Shown: positions 42,758 through 43,724 of the stretch, piece after piece
Numbering within the stretch: the first letter of the stretch is position 1
Layout of the letters: every line of letters begins with the position of its first letter
IMG/VR virus record: IMGVR_UViG_3300020470_005312
Coordinates: 1 to 43,724 of that record
Length of the DNA: 43,724 nucleotides
Source of the DNA: a virus
Strand: one strand, 5' to 3'
The notes under the pieces: model-generated
Databases searched by the model: none
Seen by the model: the letters and a program-made list of their open reading frames with translations, nothing else
Told to the model about the DNA's origin: nothing
Position numbers and translations under genes: made by a program

Positions 42758-43172
42758 TATACATCTCCCTATTAACTTTTTTTACTTTTTCTTCTGATTC
42801 TTTTTTTACTACTTCTGCATAGTTTTGTGTAATTTTTGTAACTTTAATATCAAATATTAAAATAGAATTTGATGGTATCATCGAACCTACACTTCTATTA
42901 CCATAAGCCAATTCAGGTGGTATTATAATAGTACATTTACTACCAACCTTCAAACCCTCAATAGCTTCTTCCCATCCTTTGATAACCTGTCCTTGACCGA
43001 CAATCATAGACAAAGGGTCTTTGTTATCTGAACTATCAAAGATATTACCATTTTCTAAATATCCGGTATATTTAATCCAAACCTTATCACCTTTTTCGAC
43101 TGGTTTACCTATCCCATCAATAGCATTGACGATATGTACACCTGACTTTGTTATTCTATCCTTCATCTTCAT
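42744..43172 (-). CDS. FKBP-type peptidyl-prolyl isomerase, 142 aa
   Basis: V-W-I-K-Y-T-G-Y-L, G-N-I-F-D-S-S, V-I-K-G-W-E-E-A-I and I-I-I-P-P-E-L-A-Y-G are the standard FKBP segments in order, ending F-D-I-K-V. A charged tail of 25 residues follows. ATG 43172 is used instead of an in-frame TTG at 43193, since GGGAG lies seven bases before it. It speeds proline cis-trans isomerisation. FKBPs are uncommon in phage and may assist folding of the large virion proteins. Confidence 0.92.
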   Translation of the reverse strand: MKMKDRITKSGVHIVNAIDGIGKPVEKGDKVWIKYTGYLENGNIFDSSDNKDPLSMIVGQGQVIKGWEEAIEGLKVGSKCTIIIPPELAYGNRSVGSMIPSNSILIFDIKVTKITQNYAEVVKKESEEKVKKVNREMYNDND

Positions 43173-43365
43173 TATCAATCTCCCTATCAACAAGACTTGG
43201 TTCTACTAAATCCTCATCATAATCACAATGAACTTCTTTTATGATTACATCTTTTTCTTTCCAACCTGTTTTATATAATATATTTTCGTTTTCAAAAGGT
43301 GGGTTATGTAATATAACTTTTATTGTTTGACCTCTTCTTGCATTCTCTACTAAAAATGTTTTCAT
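43156..43365 (-). CDS. Hypothetical protein, 69 aa
   Basis: Not recognised. It begins four bases inside the gp44 stop and overlaps the FKBP start by 17 bases. T-I-K-V-I-L-H-N and D-V-I-I-K-E-V are beta-strands, and the last 20 residues are acidic. No cysteine pair or membrane segment. It occupies a place between clamp-loader genes where T4 has none. Confidence 0.65.
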   Translation of the reverse strand: MKTFLVENARRGQTIKVILHNPPFENENILYKTGWKEKDVIIKEVHCDYDEDLVEPSLVDREIDNEDEG

Positions 43366-43724
43366 CTTATTATCCTTTTAAGTTTAATTATAGTTGACAT
43401 AAAATTAATTTCTTTATCCACAACATTTACATCTTGATACTGACCTTCAGCAATAGACAATATACATTCAGACTCTTTATCTTTTCCATAAGTTCCAACT
43501 TCATCATATAACAATCTATATAAATCAGAATAATCAGTTATAGAATTATCAGCTATCAATTGTCTTATATCATTTAATTTTGAACCATTCGACATTTTAT
43601 CCAATAACTGAATCTTGTAATCATTCTGAATAACTGAACTCACATCTATCTTCAACTTACCATCAACGATTTGTCTTTGGGCTGAATTAATAACTCTACG
43701 AATATCAGGATAACCAGCGTTTAC
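43362..43724 (-). CDS. 44: Sliding-clamp-loader large subunit, T4 gp44-like, C-terminal part
   Basis: The frame runs to the right edge with no start, giving 120 residues. G-Y-P-D-I-R-R-V-I-N-S-A-Q matches the P-D-I-R-R segment of the AAA+ lid (sensor 2) in clamp-loader subunits. L-Y-R-L-L-Y-D-E-V and A-E-G-Q-Y-Q-D-V-N-V-V-D-K-E-I-N-F match the C-terminal collar domain of T4 gp44. It is the ATPase of the gp44/62 complex that opens the gp45 clamp. Its N-terminal ATPase motifs lie outside the window. It ends with a four-base overlap with the 69-aa gene. Confidence 0.9.
   Translation of the reverse strand, partial: VNAGYPDIRRVINSAQRQIVDGKLKIDVSSVIQNDYKIQLLDKMSNGSKLNDIRQLIADNSITDYSDLYRLLYDEVGTYGKDKESECILSIAEGQYQDVNVVDKEINFMSTIIKLKRIIR

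Noticed and set aside
1-43724. Window as a bacterial chromosome with a surface-polysaccharide locus
   Set aside because: gp44 and gp62 clamp-loader subunits, tiny overlapping genes, one-strand layout and an HNH nuclease fit a T4-like phage; no bacterial housekeeping gene is seen.
1-43724. CRISPR array, suggested by the Cas4-like nuclease
   Set aside because: No regular short direct repeats with spacers and no Cas1 or Cas2 gene in the window.
1-43724. tRNA genes, which are common in large phages
   Set aside because: No cloverleaf with a GGTTCGAATCC-type arm was found on either strand by eye; a tRNA scan would settle it.

Overview
The window is AT-rich and almost wall-to-wall coding. Every gene I can support lies on the minus strand, so transcription runs from the right end (43724) to the left end (1). 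The right edge carries the C-terminal part of a T4 gp44-type clamp-loader ATPase subunit, and shortly downstream lies a gp62-type small clamp-loader subunit. With the tightly overlapping short genes, an HNH endonuclease and GGAG-type ribosome binding sites, this points to a large T4-like tailed phage, most like marine (cyanophage or pelagiphage type) myoviruses. The host is not identified. Cysteine-rich repeat proteins of the kind found in secreted proteins of marine bacteria, and a phage-encoded lipoprotein, suggest a Gram-negative marine host.

Region 1 (43724 to 38400) is replication and nucleic-acid metabolism: gp44, a 69-aa protein, an FKBP prolyl isomerase, two zinc-ribbon proteins (one FmdB-like), gp62, a DUF1599 protein, a YciA-like thioesterase, a RecB/Cas4-type PD-(D/E)XK nuclease with four cysteines, a probable 2OG-Fe(II) oxygenase-like protein, a SLOG/DUF2493 protein and a ribbon-helix-helix protein.

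Region 2 (38381 to 21054) is an 18-gene glycan island with mostly 1-14 nt gene overlaps. It holds two GT-B glycosyltransferases, a methyltransferase, a zinc-ribbon protein, a GT2 enzyme, a GT10 fucosyltransferase-like enzyme, Fcl-like and Gmd enzymes (the GDP-fucose route), and an E1/RfbH-like 3-dehydrase with His in place of the PLP lysine. It continues with a GT-A-like protein of unknown specificity, an RmlB-like 4,6-dehydratase, a DJ-1/PfpI protein, a cupin, a HAD phosphatase, an acetolactate-synthase-like ThDP enzyme, a short-chain reductase and two more GT2 enzymes. The set resembles the pathways to fucose and to a 3,6-dideoxy or branched-chain (yersiniose-type) sugar. The likely purpose is to glycosylate virion proteins or remodel host surface glycan.

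Region 3 (21016 to 1) holds large cysteine-rich, probably structural or adhesive proteins of 721, 1521 and at least 2600 aa, and a tandem paralogous pair of 350 and 483 aa. Dockerin-like calcium-loop pairs occur in the 350-aa protein and in the giant protein. Between the 721-aa gene and the paralogue pair lies an operon of small genes (18804 to 15897), including the lipoprotein and the HNH endonuclease. A 289-aa protein with a lysine-rich histone-H1-like tail precedes the 1521-aa gene.

Two near-identical intergenic promoter-like elements, 22.6 kb apart, start the small-gene operon and the thioesterase-nuclease operon. A T4-late-like TATAAATA sits in front of the 721-aa gene. No gap without a gene exceeds about 65 bases. 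I saw no tRNA, rRNA, CRISPR array or insertion sequence.
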